In this document: positions 7,550-17,893 of the stretch, one piece after another
How positions within the stretch are numbered: the stretch's first letter is position 1
How the letters are laid out: the number at the start of each line of letters is the position of its first letter
DNA from: Phaeocystidibacter luteus
GTDB taxonomy: Bacteria; Bacteroidota; Bacteroidia; Flavobacteriales; Schleiferiaceae
Reading direction: 5' to 3'
Assembly: GCF_008933115.1 (NCBI RefSeq)
Contig: NZ_WBVO01000009.1
Span: 82,734-146,733 of the forward strand
DNA: 64,000 bases
Position numbers and translations under genes: made by a program
Notes under the pieces: model-generated
Told to the model about the DNA's origin: nothing
Seen by the model: the letters and a program-made list of their open reading frames with translations, nothing else
Database searches by the model: none

Positions 7550-8509
7550 ATGAAGAAACTTCTACTCCTAGGCCTTAGCCTCATTTCATTCGCAAGCTTC
7601 GCACAGAAAGAAGTGTACATGCGAATCATTCACCAGCTGGATGGTCAGACTTACCAAAACGGCACCACAGTGACTACTTCTGAAGGAGATGATTTGACCC
7701 TCAGCAGAATGCAGTATTACGTTTCTGGAATTAAGCTTTACCACGATGGTGGACAAATGCTCGATCTTGATTCAGTATACCTCCTTGTTGATGCCGCTAC
7801 AACTTCAGAATACGACTTCGGAAGTCTGCCCATCACCACACTTGATTCAATGAAATTTGCCATCGGCGTGGATCAAGCTTCCAATCACTTGGACCCGGCT
7901 CAGTACGCCTTCAATCATCCTCTCGCTCCAAAAACTCCAAGTATGCACTGGGGCTGGGCTGCTGGATATAGATTCGTTTGTGCTGAAGGAATGACCGGCT
8001 CCAATATGTCCGACGCCATGGAGATTCACGCCCTAGGTAACGTGAATTACTTCGAACAAACCATTGTCACTTCCGGAACTGATGTTTTCGGCTCACTCGT
8101 GATTCAATTGGATGCTGAATATTTGAACTCATTCAACAACATCGACATGAGCGGTGGCCTTATCTCTCACGGAGAAACCGGTGCATCAATCACATATCTC
8201 GAGAATTTTAGAGATAATGTATTCACCGAATCTACTCAGTCTGTAGATCCAGTTTCTGTTGAAGAGAACACCCCTGCTAGTTTCACTTTGAGCCCGAATC
8301 CCGCTAACCTGAATAATGTTTATGCTGAGTTCGGTACAGCTACTTCGGGAACAATCCGTGTTCTTGACCTCACCGGTCGCGAAGTATTCCGTCGTGAGCT
8401 GAACAACGATTCAAGAGTGAAAATCGACCTACAGCGCACTGGCGTTTACCTCGTAGAGCTTCGTTCAAGCAATAAGGTGAACACTCAAAGATTGGTAGTT
8501 AATCAATAA
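7550..8509 (+). CDS. MbnP-family protein with T9SS type A sorting domain
   Basis: 319 residues. After the signal peptide MKKLLLLGLSLISFASFA comes an MbnP domain (about 20-215) with the family marks SRMQYYVSGIKL, LLVDAA and PSMHWGWAAGYRF (W134, W136). Characterised MbnP proteins bind copper, and a Trp is oxidised to kynurenine by the partner MbnH. The C-terminus (about 245-319) is a type A T9SS sorting domain: FTLSPNP, then IRVLDLTGREVFRREL and GVYLVELRSS. It should be exported through T9SS to the cell surface or medium. It is followed after 1 bp by the first MbnH-like gene. Domain calls are confident; copper binding and Trp modification are inferred from the family. Confidence 0.88.
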   Translation: MKKLLLLGLSLISFASFAQKEVYMRIIHQLDGQTYQNGTTVTTSEGDDLTLSRMQYYVSGIKLYHDGGQMLDLDSVYLLVDAATTSEYDFGSLPITTLDSMKFAIGVDQASNHLDPAQYAFNHPLAPKTPSMHWGWAAGYRFVCAEGMTGSNMSDAMEIHALGNVNYFEQTIVTSGTDVFGSLVIQLDAEYLNSFNNIDMSGGLISHGETGASITYLENFRDNVFTESTQSVDPVSVEENTPASFTLSPNPANLNNVYAEFGTATSGTIRVLDLTGREVFRRELNNDSRVKIDLQRTGVYLVELRSSNKVNTQRLVVNQ

Positions 8510-8510
8510 C

Positions 8511-9605
8511 ATGACGTCCTCTAACTTTTTAGTCGCCGCTCTGCTCGGAGGAGCGCTGTTGGCTACATCATGTAGTCCAGATGAGCCTACAAATACAGGT
8601 GTTCAGCACGACACCACTCCTTTCGTACTCGATACGAAGGATGTGTCGCCACCGAACATTGCTCCCGACAATCAATTGACCGTGCAAACGGTGAAGTTGG
8701 GTAGGATGCTGTTCTACGACACAAAGCTCAGCAGAGACAATTCCATGAGCTGCGCAACTTGTCACGTTCAGGCTAATGGTTTCTCAGATACAGCCAAATT
8801 CTCTATCGGTATTAATGGCTTTCCAGGGAAGCGCCAGGCCATGGTTGCATTCAACATGGCCTACAACACCAATGAGTTCTTTTGGGATGGCCGAGCGCAC
8901 TTGCTAAGAGACCAAGCAGTTCTTCCTATTCAAGATTCATTGGAGATGGACCACAACATCGACGCACTGGTTCAAATCTTGGGAGACGATTCAGAATATA
9001 GCGATCAGTTCATTCGCGCCTTTGGGTCCAGCGAAGTGACAGAAGAGAGAATCGGACTCGCCTTAGAGCAGTTTATGAATTCCATCGTTTCGGTAAATTC
9101 TAAGTACGACCAATACCTAAGAGGCGAGGTTACGCTTACGCCATCTGAGGAGCGTGGCCGTCGACTCTACTTTTCTGAATTCAACCCTGCTTTCCCAGAT
9201 TCTTCGGGAGCCGACTGCGCCCATTGCCACGGAGGGATGAATTTCGAGAACGATCGATACATGAATAACGGTCTCGATTCTGACGCTGACTTTGTTGACT
9301 ACGGCCGTGAACTTGCCACTGGTAATTCTAACGATAGAGGCAAATTCAAAGTGACCACCCTTCGAAATATCGAACTCACTCCACCGTACATGCACGATGG
9401 ACGTTTCGAAACACTTGAAGAAGTCGTGGAGCACTACAACACAGGACTAAAAGCTTCAGCAACCATTGACCCTGCCCTCCTCTACCCTCTTAATGCGGGT
9501 GGATTGCAGCTCGATAATCAAGATGTACAAGATTTGGTGGCGTTCTTGAAAACGCTGACCGACTACGACATGGTGAATAACCCTGACTATGCCAGTCCGT
9601 TCTAA
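8511..9605 (+). CDS. MbnH-like dihaem cytochrome c peroxidase family lipoprotein
   Basis: 364 residues. A lipobox (LLATSC, Cys21) predicts a lipoprotein. Two haem c sites are CATCH (81-85) and CAHCH (236-240). The FFWDGRAH motif (123-130) and the PPYMHDGRF segment (291-299), whose Met is the usual distal ligand of one haem, are typical of bacterial CCP, MauG and MbnH proteins. Next to an MbnP gene, an MbnH-like role (oxidative modification of the partner protein using peroxide) is more likely than simple peroxide detoxification. Its 3' end overlaps the next gene by 17 bp, which points to translational coupling. Confidence 0.88.
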   Translation: MTSSNFLVAALLGGALLATSCSPDEPTNTGVQHDTTPFVLDTKDVSPPNIAPDNQLTVQTVKLGRMLFYDTKLSRDNSMSCATCHVQANGFSDTAKFSIGINGFPGKRQAMVAFNMAYNTNEFFWDGRAHLLRDQAVLPIQDSLEMDHNIDALVQILGDDSEYSDQFIRAFGSSEVTEERIGLALEQFMNSIVSVNSKYDQYLRGEVTLTPSEERGRRLYFSEFNPAFPDSSGADCAHCHGGMNFENDRYMNNGLDSDADFVDYGRELATGNSNDRGKFKVTTLRNIELTPPYMHDGRFETLEEVVEHYNTGLKASATIDPALLYPLNAGGLQLDNQDVQDLVAFLKTLTDYDMVNNPDYASPF

Positions 9606-10629
9606 GAAATACAAGCTTCACTTAAAGGCGGCTTCGGCTGCCTTTCTTTTTCTGGTACTGATTGCTTCGTGTTCCCATGAAGAGCCAGCACCGGAGAAGG
9701 CCTATTATCTTCGTGTTCCAGACCACTTCCCCGCTATGGAATTTCCGGAAGACAATGCCTTCACTATCGATCGGTGGGAACTAGGCAGACAACTCTTCTT
9801 CGATCCCATCCTGAGCAGAGACAGCTCCATTAGCTGCGGTAGTTGTCACAAAGCGGAATTCGCACTTTCGGACAATGTGGATATTAGTCCCGGTGTGGAA
9901 GGCCGAATCGGATTTAGAAATTCACCCGGCCTCTTTAACGTGGGGTATTACCCTCGTATGATGCGAGAGGGCGGCGTGCCCACCCTAGAAATGCAGGTGC
10001 TCGTTCCTATTCAGGAGCATGCCGAAATGGATTTCAATATTGTGGATGCAGCTAGTCGTCTCGCCAATAGTGAAGATTACGTTCGAAAGAGTCAACGCGC
10101 CTATCAGCGAAATCCAGATCCGTTTGTCATAACCCGCGCCATTGCAACTTACGAGCGAACGATGATTTCAGGAGGAAGTCGGTATGATAAGTACCTCCAA
10201 GGCCAAACCTCGGCATTGAGCGCATCAGAAAAACGAGGAATGGAACTGTTTTTCTCCAACCGAACGGATTGCTCCTCTTGCCACAGCGGCATATTCTTTA
10301 CCAACAACGACTACGAAAACAATGGTCTTTACGAAGCATACACCGATGAGGGCCGTATGCGCTTGACCAATGATTCAGCCGACTTGGGACGTTTTCGAGT
10401 GGCCACACTCCGCAATGTTGAAGTAACTGGTCCATACATGCACAACGGGAGCCTGCCCTCTCTAGAATCAGTTATTGAGCATTACAATAGCGGCGGAGAA
10501 AACCACCCAAATAAAAGCGCATTGATACGCCCTTTGGCATTGTCAGCTTCTGAAAAAGCAGATCTCATCGACTTTCTTCGCTCGCTTACCGACCACGAGT
10601 TTATCGCCGACGAACGTTTTCAGCCATAA
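9589..10629 (+). CDS. Second MbnH-like dihaem cytochrome c peroxidase family lipoprotein
   Basis: 346 residues, paralogue of the preceding gene. A lipobox (LIASC, Cys28) follows a membrane-spanning signal. The haem sites are CGSCH (83-87) and CSSCH (228-232), with GPYMHNGS near the C-terminus. The region that reads FFWDGRAH in the paralogue reads YYPRMMREGGVPTLE here, so the Trp-Asp-Gly-Arg motif is lost. A Trp in this part of the family relays electrons between haems in characterised members, so this copy may be altered in activity. It overlaps the upstream gene and ends at a convergent terminator. Confidence 0.86.
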   Translation: MPVRSKKYKLHLKAASAAFLFLVLIASCSHEEPAPEKAYYLRVPDHFPAMEFPEDNAFTIDRWELGRQLFFDPILSRDSSISCGSCHKAEFALSDNVDISPGVEGRIGFRNSPGLFNVGYYPRMMREGGVPTLEMQVLVPIQEHAEMDFNIVDAASRLANSEDYVRKSQRAYQRNPDPFVITRAIATYERTMISGGSRYDKYLQGQTSALSASEKRGMELFFSNRTDCSSCHSGIFFTNNDYENNGLYEAYTDEGRMRLTNDSADLGRFRVATLRNVEVTGPYMHNGSLPSLESVIEHYNSGGENHPNKSALIRPLALSASEKADLIDFLRSLTDHEFIADERFQP

Positions 10630-10665
10630 AAAAATCCCGCAAACACATTGCTGTGCTGCGGGATT
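10629..10665 (-). terminator. Terminator of gltA, possibly bidirectional
   Basis: AATCCCGCA and TGCGGGATT form a 9-bp stem. On the minus strand it runs into seven T, serving gltA. On the plus strand it directly follows the peroxidase stop codon but lacks a good T-run. Confidence 0.85.
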
Positions 10666-10687
10666 CTGAAATCTATCTGGTTGAGAA

Positions 10688-11995
10688 TTACTTCCCGAAC
10701 TGATCTTTAAGAAGCGCTGTGGTCGTAGACCCAGGACGCTCGATTGGAAGACCAAGTGCGCGGTCCCAAATCATATTCGCCATAGTTCCTAGTGAACGAG
10801 CTACACCAAATAGTACAGTGTAGAAATCGTACTCGGTAAGTCCGTAGTGCATGAGAAGCTGACCAGAGTGAGCATCAACGTTTGGCCAAGGGTTCTTAAC
10901 CTTACCTGTCGCGCTGAGAATATCTGGAACTACTTCGTAAATGCGGCTCACGATGAGGAACATCTCGTCGTGTGGCATGTGGTCCAAAGCAAACTTGCGC
11001 TGTGCTTCGTAACGTGGATCGGTTTTACGGAGAACCGCGTGTCCAAATCCAGGAATCACTTTGCCGTCGGCCAAAGTTTTGCGACAATAGTTCGCGATTT
11101 GCTCCTTAGAAGGAAGGCCTCCACCCAACTCGTCACGCATAGAAAGGATCCAGCGGATTACCTCTTGGTTAGCGAGACCGTGGAGTGGACCAGCAAGACC
11201 GTTCATACCGGCTGCGAAGCTCAAGTAAGAATCGCTCAATGCAGAACCAACAAGTTTCACGGCGTGCGCAGAAACGTTTCCACCTTCGTGATCCGAGTGG
11301 ATAGTCATGTAGAGGCGCATCAACTCTTTGAACTCGTCGTTGTCGAATCCGAGCATGTGCGCAAAGTTACCTGCCCAGTCAAGCTTCGGATCTGGCTCAA
11401 TATGCTCGCCGTTGTGGTATACGCGACGGTAGATATAGGCCGCTACGCGCGGAAGACGTGCAATGAGGTTCATTGCGTCCTCGTAGGTAGGCATCCAATA
11501 CTCGCTCTTGTGAATACCGTGACGATACGCACGTGCGAACTCACTTTCCGTACGAAGTGCCATGATACCTGCAACGAACTGAGTCATTGGGTGTGCACTC
11601 TTAGGAAGTGAATCGATTACTTTAAATACGTGTGGAGGAACGATAGAACGACGAGCCCAGTTGTTGCTCAAACGACGTACTTCGTCGTCACCTGGAATCT
11701 CGTTCATCAACATCAAGTGGAAGATTCCTTCTGGAAGTGGTTCTTTGCCGCCATCAGGCATAGAAGGAAGCTTCTCTTGCAACTCAGGGATGGAATATCC
11801 GCGGAAGCGAATACCTTCCTCTGGGTCTAGTTTAGAGGTCTCGCAGATAAGAGCTGGCATACCGCGCATCCCTTGGTAGAGTTGCGACACCTTGATTTCA
11901 CCGATAACCTCGTCACCGTGTTGTGATATGAAGTCTTTAACGTCCTTTTGGGCTTCCCCAACTTTGGAGCTAAAATGTTCTTTGATCTTATCCAT
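10688..11995 (-). CDS. gltA: Citrate synthase, eukaryotic/mitochondrial-like type I form
   Basis: 435 residues. It condenses acetyl-CoA with oxaloacetate at the entry to the TCA cycle. The active-site set is visible: H236 in IHSDHEGGNVSAH, H272 in GPLHGLANQEV, H319 in PGFGHAVLRK and D374 in NVDAHSG. These segments are almost the same as in animal mitochondrial citrate synthase and offset by only 1-2 residues, unlike the hexameric E. coli GltA type. It is probably a dimer without NADH control. It lies 10 bp after eno and ends the carA-eno-gltA series. Confidence 0.95.
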   Translation of the reverse strand: MDKIKEHFSSKVGEAQKDVKDFISQHGDEVIGEIKVSQLYQGMRGMPALICETSKLDPEEGIRFRGYSIPELQEKLPSMPDGGKEPLPEGIFHLMLMNEIPGDDEVRRLSNNWARRSIVPPHVFKVIDSLPKSAHPMTQFVAGIMALRTESEFARAYRHGIHKSEYWMPTYEDAMNLIARLPRVAAYIYRRVYHNGEHIEPDPKLDWAGNFAHMLGFDNDEFKELMRLYMTIHSDHEGGNVSAHAVKLVGSALSDSYLSFAAGMNGLAGPLHGLANQEVIRWILSMRDELGGGLPSKEQIANYCRKTLADGKVIPGFGHAVLRKTDPRYEAQRKFALDHMPHDEMFLIVSRIYEVVPDILSATGKVKNPWPNVDAHSGQLLMHYGLTEYDFYTVLFGVARSLGTMANMIWDRALGLPIERPGSTTTALLKDQFGK

Positions 11996-12005
11996 TTCGA
12001 GCCTT

Positions 12006-13319
<1,314 letters not shown>

Positions 13320-14432
13320 TTAGGCTTTCACGGCGGCGTTCATGTTCTCCACAAACTGGTCGAACAAATATCGTGCATCGTGTGGACCTGGCCCTGCTTC
13401 TGGGTGATATTGTACGGAGAAAACTGGCTTATCCGTTCTCACAATTCCCGCAACGGTACCGTCGTTCAAGTGAACGTGGGTGAGCTCAACGTTGTTGGCC
13501 TTTTCAACATCCTCCATCTTCACTGCAAAGCCGTGGTTCTGAGAGGTGATTTCCCCTTTACCTGTTACCAAGTTTTTGATAGGGTGGTTGATTCCGCGGT
13601 GCCCGTTGTGCATTTTGTATGTGCTCAAATCTGATGCAAGTGCCACCATTTGGTGTCCGAGGCAAATTCCGAATACAGGAATATCGCTATCGATAAGCTT
13701 CTTCACTTCGGCAATAACACCTGACATGGCGGCTGGATCACCTGGGCCATTGGATAGGAACAAACCGTCGGGCTTAGAATCCAGTAGCGTTTGAGCTGGT
13801 GTATTCCATGGATACACGGTTACTTGGCAACCGCGAGCTACGAGGTTGCGAAGGATGTTCTTTTTGATACCTAGGTCAAGTGCGGCCACCTTGTGTGGAG
13901 CATCATCGGCACCAACGGTATACTTTTCTGTGGTGCTAACCTTAGACGAAAGCTCGAGACCTTCCATGCTTGGAACTTTTGCAAGCTCGGCTTTGAGGTC
14001 CTCGATGTTTGTAATTTCTGTAGAGATAATGGCATTCATTGCACCCGCATCACGAATGTGACGAACGAGGGCACGTGTATCTACATCGCAGATAGCCACC
14101 TTGTTGTTCTCCTTGAAATAGTCGTATAGTGTGTGGTCTGCAGATGGACGACTTTGGTGAGTTGAGAAATTCTTGCAGATGAGTCCGGCGATTTTGATAC
14201 CGTCGCTTTCTACTTCCTCTTCAAAAGTTCCGTAGTTACCGATATGAGCTGTGGCGGTAACCATAAGCTGTCCGAAATAACTAGGATCGGTGAATATTTC
14301 CTGGTAACCGGTCATACCGGTATTGAAGCAAATTTCGCCCCAAGCGGTACCGTCTAGACCTGTTGAACGTCCGTAAAAAACAGTCCCATCTTCGAGGAGA
14401 AGAATAGCGGGTTTGCGAGATTCGTAAGCCAT
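13320..14432 (-). CDS. carA: Carbamoyl-phosphate synthase small subunit
   Basis: 370 residues from MAYESRKPAILLLEDG; an upstream in-frame ATG adds 14 residues that look like leader sequence and is rejected. The N-terminal half is the CPSase small-subunit domain (EDGTVFYGRS, NTGMTGYQEIFTDPSY). The C-terminal half is a class I glutamine amidotransferase with the nucleophile Cys in FGICLGHQM and the His-Glu pair in VQYHPEAGPGPHD. It supplies ammonia to CarB for arginine and pyrimidine synthesis; carB is not in this window. The terminator of rplQ lies directly upstream, so carA should have its own promoter, which I could not identify. Confidence 0.96.
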   Translation of the reverse strand: MAYESRKPAILLLEDGTVFYGRSTGLDGTAWGEICFNTGMTGYQEIFTDPSYFGQLMVTATAHIGNYGTFEEEVESDGIKIAGLICKNFSTHQSRPSADHTLYDYFKENNKVAICDVDTRALVRHIRDAGAMNAIISTEITNIEDLKAELAKVPSMEGLELSSKVSTTEKYTVGADDAPHKVAALDLGIKKNILRNLVARGCQVTVYPWNTPAQTLLDSKPDGLFLSNGPGDPAAMSGVIAEVKKLIDSDIPVFGICLGHQMVALASDLSTYKMHNGHRGINHPIKNLVTGKGEITSQNHGFAVKMEDVEKANNVELTHVHLNDGTVAGIVRTDKPVFSVQYHPEAGPGPHDARYLFDQFVENMNAAVKA

Positions 14433-14472
14433 GGAAATGTCTATTATTAAGTATGTTACACTTTTTTGGGAC

Positions 14473-14505
14473 AAAAAAAAAGGATAAGACTTAGGCCCTA
14501 TCCTT
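14473..14505 (-). terminator. Terminator of the ribosomal protein operon
   Basis: On the minus strand AAGGATA and TATCCTT pair around a 12-nt loop, followed by a run of nine T. It lies 31 bp after the rplQ stop codon and separates the ribosomal operon from carA. Confidence 0.85.
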
Positions 14506-14536
14506 CTTTTATCAATGCGTGAATGTCATCCAATGA

Positions 14537-15094
14537 TCACTCACCTTTGTTCTCTTCTGAAGCTTCGGCGTTGTCGCCTTCAGCTTTAGTTTCAACTTCT
14601 TCAGCGGCAGCTTCAGCAGCTTTCTCTTCCACTTTAGCCTCTTCGGCTTTAGCTTCGGCAGCTGGAGCAGTTTCGGTCTTCTTGCCTGCACGGCGAGTAG
14701 ACTTCTTCTTAGCTTTCTTCTCGTTAGAGTAAAGATCGTTGAAATCAACGAGTTCGATCATCGCCATTTCCGCGTTATCGCCGAGACGATTACCGGTTTT
14801 GATGATACGGGTGTATCCACCTGGGCGGTCGCCAACTTTCACGCTTACTTCGCGGAACAGTTCGGAAACGGCCTCTTTGTTCTGGAGGTAGCGGAAAACA
14901 ACGCGACGGTTGTGAGTGCTATCCTCTTTAGAACGAGTGATCAAAGGCTCAACGAACTTCTTAAGTTCGCGTGCTTTGGCCACGGTGGTGTTGATTCGCT
15001 TGTGTTCGATCAACGAGCAGGCCATGTTTGAGAGCATCGCTTTACGGTGCGCTGCTTTTCTGCCCAGATGATTGAATTTCTTACCGTGTCTCAT
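14537..15094 (-). CDS. rplQ: 50S ribosomal protein L17 with extended acidic tail
   Basis: 185 residues. Residues 1-120 are the L17 core ([36 protein letters not shown]). The last 60 or so form a Lys- then Ala/Glu-rich tail, presumably disordered, absent from the roughly 125-residue E. coli protein. L17 lies near the peptide exit of the 50S subunit. Last gene of the merged operon, 6 bp after rpoA. Confidence 0.96.
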   Translation of the reverse strand: MRHGKKFNHLGRKAAHRKAMLSNMACSLIEHKRINTTVAKARELKKFVEPLITRSKEDSTHNRRVVFRYLQNKEAVSELFREVSVKVGDRPGGYTRIIKTGNRLGDNAEMAMIELVDFNDLYSNEKKAKKKSTRRAGKKTETAPAAEAKAEEAKVEEKAAEAAAEEVETKAEGDNAEASEENKGE

Positions 15095-15100
15095 TCTTAC

Positions 15101-16093
15101 TTACTCCTTGTCCAGTTTATACTTTGTAATGTCCATTCCGAACTCAAGACCTTTGTTAGAAACAAGCTCATCGAGTTCAGTGAGTGACTTCTTACCGAAG
15201 TTGCGGAACTTCATCAAGTCTGCCTTCGTATAGGTCACCAAATCGCCTAGCGTTTCAACCTCTGCTGCTTTCAAGCAATTCAAGGCACGAACTGAAAGAT
15301 CGAGATCAGTCAATTTAGTCTTGAGAAGCTGACGCATGTGGAGGATTTCCTCGTCGTAGGTATCAGTTTCCTTGCTCTCTTGGTCTTCGAGTGTGATACG
15401 CTCGTCGCTGAAGAGCATGAAGTGATGGATCAAGATGTTTGACGCTTCGGTCAAGGCATCTTTAGGATGAATAGATCCGTCGGTAACGATTTCAATCAAG
15501 AGTTTTTCGTAGTCGGTCTTCTGCTCAACGCGGAAGTTCTCGATGCTGTAGCGAACGTTCTTGATTGGGGTGTAGATAGCGTCGATGGCGATAGTACCCA
15601 TCGCTGCATCAGCCTTTTTGTTTTCTTCGGCTGGTACGTATCCGCGACCCTTTTCGATGGTAAGTTCCATATCAAGCTTCACAGAAGAATCCATGTGGCA
15701 GATTACCAACTCTGGGTTCAACACTTGGAAAGCGTTGATGGTACCGGCGATGTCGCCAGCAGTGAGGGTATCTTTACCGCTCACGCTCACCTTAACGGTT
15801 TCGCTCTCTTGATCTTCAATTTGACGCTTGAAACGTACTTGCTTCAAGTTCAAAATGATTTCAGTAACATCCTCTACAACACCTTTGATGGTAGAGAATT
15901 CGTGCTCTACGCCGTTGATCTTCACTGAAGTGAAGGCGAAGCCCTCGAGGGAGCTAAGCAATACGCGGCGCAACGCGTTTCCGATGGTCAAACCATAGCC
16001 CGGTTCTAGAGGACGGAATTCGAATTGACCTTCAGTTTCGGTCGATGAATTCATGATGACCTTGTCGGGCTTCTGGAAATTCAGGATAGCCAT
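15101..16093 (-). CDS. rpoA: RNA polymerase alpha subunit
   Basis: 330 residues from [12 protein letters not shown]; the ATG two codons upstream is possible but less family-like. The N-terminal domain needed for assembly with beta and beta' shows [21 protein letters not shown] linker at about 225-255 leads to the C-terminal helix-hairpin-helix domain ([20 protein letters not shown]), which contacts DNA and activators. It sits between rpsD and rplQ as in most bacteria. Confidence 0.97.
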   Translation of the reverse strand: MAILNFQKPDKVIMNSSTETEGQFEFRPLEPGYGLTIGNALRRVLLSSLEGFAFTSVKINGVEHEFSTIKGVVEDVTEIILNLKQVRFKRQIEDQESETVKVSVSGKDTLTAGDIAGTINAFQVLNPELVICHMDSSVKLDMELTIEKGRGYVPAEENKKADAAMGTIAIDAIYTPIKNVRYSIENFRVEQKTDYEKLLIEIVTDGSIHPKDALTEASNILIHHFMLFSDERITLEDQESKETDTYDEEILHMRQLLKTKLTDLDLSVRALNCLKAAEVETLGDLVTYTKADLMKFRNFGKKSLTELDELVSNKGLEFGMDITKYKLDKE

Positions 16094-16115
16094 ATGCACG
16101 ATGGGATTAATATGA

Positions 16116-16721
16116 TTACTTCGAGTACAATTCGACGATCAACTGCTCCTTGATGTTTTCAGGGATCATTTCGCGCTGTGGTGTGCTAACGAAAGTACCT
16201 GTCAAGGTTGAGTCGTTGAACTCGATCCACTCATAGTCGTTAGAACGGCTGGCAACGCTGCTCTGAATAACTTCGAGTGACTTTGATTTTTCACGAACTG
16301 AGATTTGATCGCCCGGCTTCACTTGGAAGCTTGGGATGTTAACAACATCGCCATTCACAACAATGTGACGGTGACCTACAATCTGGCGGGCAGCGCGGCG
16401 GGTTGGTGCCAAGCCCATGCGGAATACAACGTTGTCTAGACGTGATTCGCAGTACTGAAGCAACACTTCACCGGTAATACCCTTTGCACGAGAAGCCTTC
16501 TCGAACATTGTGCGGAACTGGCGCTCTAGAATGCCGTAAGTATACTTAGCCTTCTGTTTTTCTGCCAATTGTACCGCGTATTCAGACTTCTTGCCGCGCT
16601 TGCGAGCGAATCCGTGCTGTCCAGGAGGATACTGACGCTTTTCGTAAGCGCTGTCCGGACCGAAAATCGGTTCGCCAAAGCGACGTGCAATCTTGGTAAC
16701 GGGACCTCTATATCTTGCCAT
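16116..16721 (-). CDS. rpsD: 30S ribosomal protein S4
   Basis: 201 residues. [20 protein letters not shown] opens the N-terminal domain, and the S4 RNA-binding fold follows at about 90-155 ([30 protein letters not shown]). S4 is a primary 16S rRNA binder that starts 30S assembly. The N-terminal domain has none of the four Cys of zinc-binding S4 proteins. Coded between rpsK and rpoA. Confidence 0.97.
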   Translation of the reverse strand: MARYRGPVTKIARRFGEPIFGPDSAYEKRQYPPGQHGFARKRGKKSEYAVQLAEKQKAKYTYGILERQFRTMFEKASRAKGITGEVLLQYCESRLDNVVFRMGLAPTRRAARQIVGHRHIVVNGDVVNIPSFQVKPGDQISVREKSKSLEVIQSSVASRSNDYEWIEFNDSTLTGTFVSTPQREMIPENIKEQLIVELYSK

Positions 16722-16745
16722 TTCGTCGGTTCTTTTCTTGTTCTA

Positions 16746-17135
16746 TTAAACTCTTCTGCGTTTCGGAGGACGGCAACCGTTGTGTGGAATTGGAGTGATA
16801 TCCACGATTTCGGTTACTTCGATTCCGGAGTTGTGAAGTGAACGGATAGCGCTTTCGCGACCATTACCTGGACCTTTCACATATACCTTAACTTTCTTCA
16901 AGCCTGCTTCCATAGCGCGACCTGCACAATCTTCCGCAGCAGTTTGAGCAGCGTAAGGAGTGTTCTTCTTACTTCCTCTAAAGCCCATCTTACCTGCAGA
17001 AGACCAAGAGATCACCTGACCAGTAGTGTTGGTAAGAGAAATGATGATGTTGTTGAAAGTAGCGTTGATGTGAGCTTCCCCTACCGGGTCAACTTTCACC
17101 TTTCTTTTCTTTACGCTCTTTGATTGCTTTGCCAT
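16746..17135 (-). CDS. rpsK: 30S ribosomal protein S11
   Basis: 129 residues. Typical segments are [38 protein letters not shown] and the basic C-terminus [18 protein letters not shown]11 lies on the 30S platform near the mRNA exit. Spaced 13 bp from rpsM and 24 bp from rpsD. Confidence 0.97.
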   Translation of the reverse strand: MAKQSKSVKKRKVKVDPVGEAHINATFNNIIISLTNTTGQVISWSSAGKMGFRGSKKNTPYAAQTAAEDCAGRAMEAGLKKVKVYVKGPGNGRESAIRSLHNSGIEVTEIVDITPIPHNGCRPPKRRRV

Positions 17136-17148
17136 GACTCCCTACTTA

Positions 17149-17526
17149 TTATTTCGTAGCCTTCTTCTTGTTTGCAACCGTCTTACGCTTACCCTTACGT
17201 GTACGAGAGTTGTTCTTCGTACGCTGTCCACGCAATGGTAGACCTAAACGGTGACGGATTCCGCGATTCGCGCCGATGTCCATCAGACGCTTGATGTTGA
17301 GCTGTACCTCTGAGCGAAGCTCACCCTCAACCTTGTATCCTTCCGAAATGATGTTGCGGATAACAGTCAATTGATCGTCGTTCCAATCCTCAACTTTAGT
17401 GTTGAAATCAACACCAGCTTCCGTGAGGATTTCACGGGCGCGGCTGCGACCCACTCCGTAGATATAGGTCAGGCCAATCTCGCCTCGCTTGTTCTTTGGT
17501 AAGTCAATACCAGCAATTCTCGCCAT
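17149..17526 (-). CDS. rpsM: 30S ribosomal protein S13
   Basis: 125 residues. [39 protein letters not shown] and the basic tail [16 protein letters not shown] identify it. S13 sits in the 30S head, contacts P-site tRNA and bridges to L5. Follows rpmJ by 21 bp. Confidence 0.97.
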   Translation of the reverse strand: MARIAGIDLPKNKRGEIGLTYIYGVGRSRAREILTEAGVDFNTKVEDWNDDQLTVIRNIISEGYKVEGELRSEVQLNIKRLMDIGANRGIRHRLGLPLRGQRTKNNSRTRKGKRKTVANKKKATK

Positions 17527-17547
17527 AATTCCTTTGAATTAAATCTT

Positions 17548-17664
17548 TTAACCCTGACGTTGCTTGAACTTCGGGTTCTTTTTGTTGATTACGTACAAGC
17601 GGCCTTTGCGGCGAACGATCTTGCACTCAGCGCTTCTTTTCTTGATAGAGGCTCTAACTTTCAT
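17548..17664 (-). CDS. rpmJ: 50S ribosomal protein L36, cysteine-poor form
   Basis: 38 residues, starting [19 protein letters not shown] and ending [12 protein letters not shown]. The zinc-binding form has C-x2-C, a later Cys and a His. Here only one Cys remains (SAECK); the others are Ser, Asn/Lys and Phe, so this is the zinc-independent form. The reading frame, the size and the position between infA and rpsM support the call. Confidence 0.95.
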   Translation of the reverse strand: MKVRASIKKRSAECKIVRRKGRLYVINKKNPKFKQRQG

Positions 17665-17675
17665 CGCTCTCGTTT

Positions 17676-17891
17676 TTAGTATCGGTAAACGATACGTCCT
17701 TTCGTCAAATCGTATGGGCTCAATTCGAGCTTTACTTTATCACCTGGTAACAACTTAATGTAGTGCATACGCATCTTACCAGAAATGTGTGCTGTTACTA
17801 CGTGTCCGTTTTCTAGTTCTACACGAAACATCGCATTTGACAATGCTTCAGTGATGCTTCCGTCTTGTTCAATTGCTCCTTGCTTAGCCAT
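17676..17891 (-). CDS. infA: Translation initiation factor IF-1
   Basis: 71 residues, an S1-like OB fold: [59 protein letters not shown]. It occupies the ribosomal A site during initiation. It starts 2 bp after the secY stop codon and precedes rpmJ, the usual order. Confidence 0.97.
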   Translation of the reverse strand: MAKQGAIEQDGSITEALSNAMFRVELENGHVVTAHISGKMRMHYIKLLPGDKVKLELSPYDLTKGRIVYRY

Positions 17892-17893
17892 AA

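Noticed and set aside
10847..11611. 254-codon plus-strand frame opposite gltA
   Set aside because: Antisense shadow of a conserved enzyme gene, with improbable composition and no start signals.
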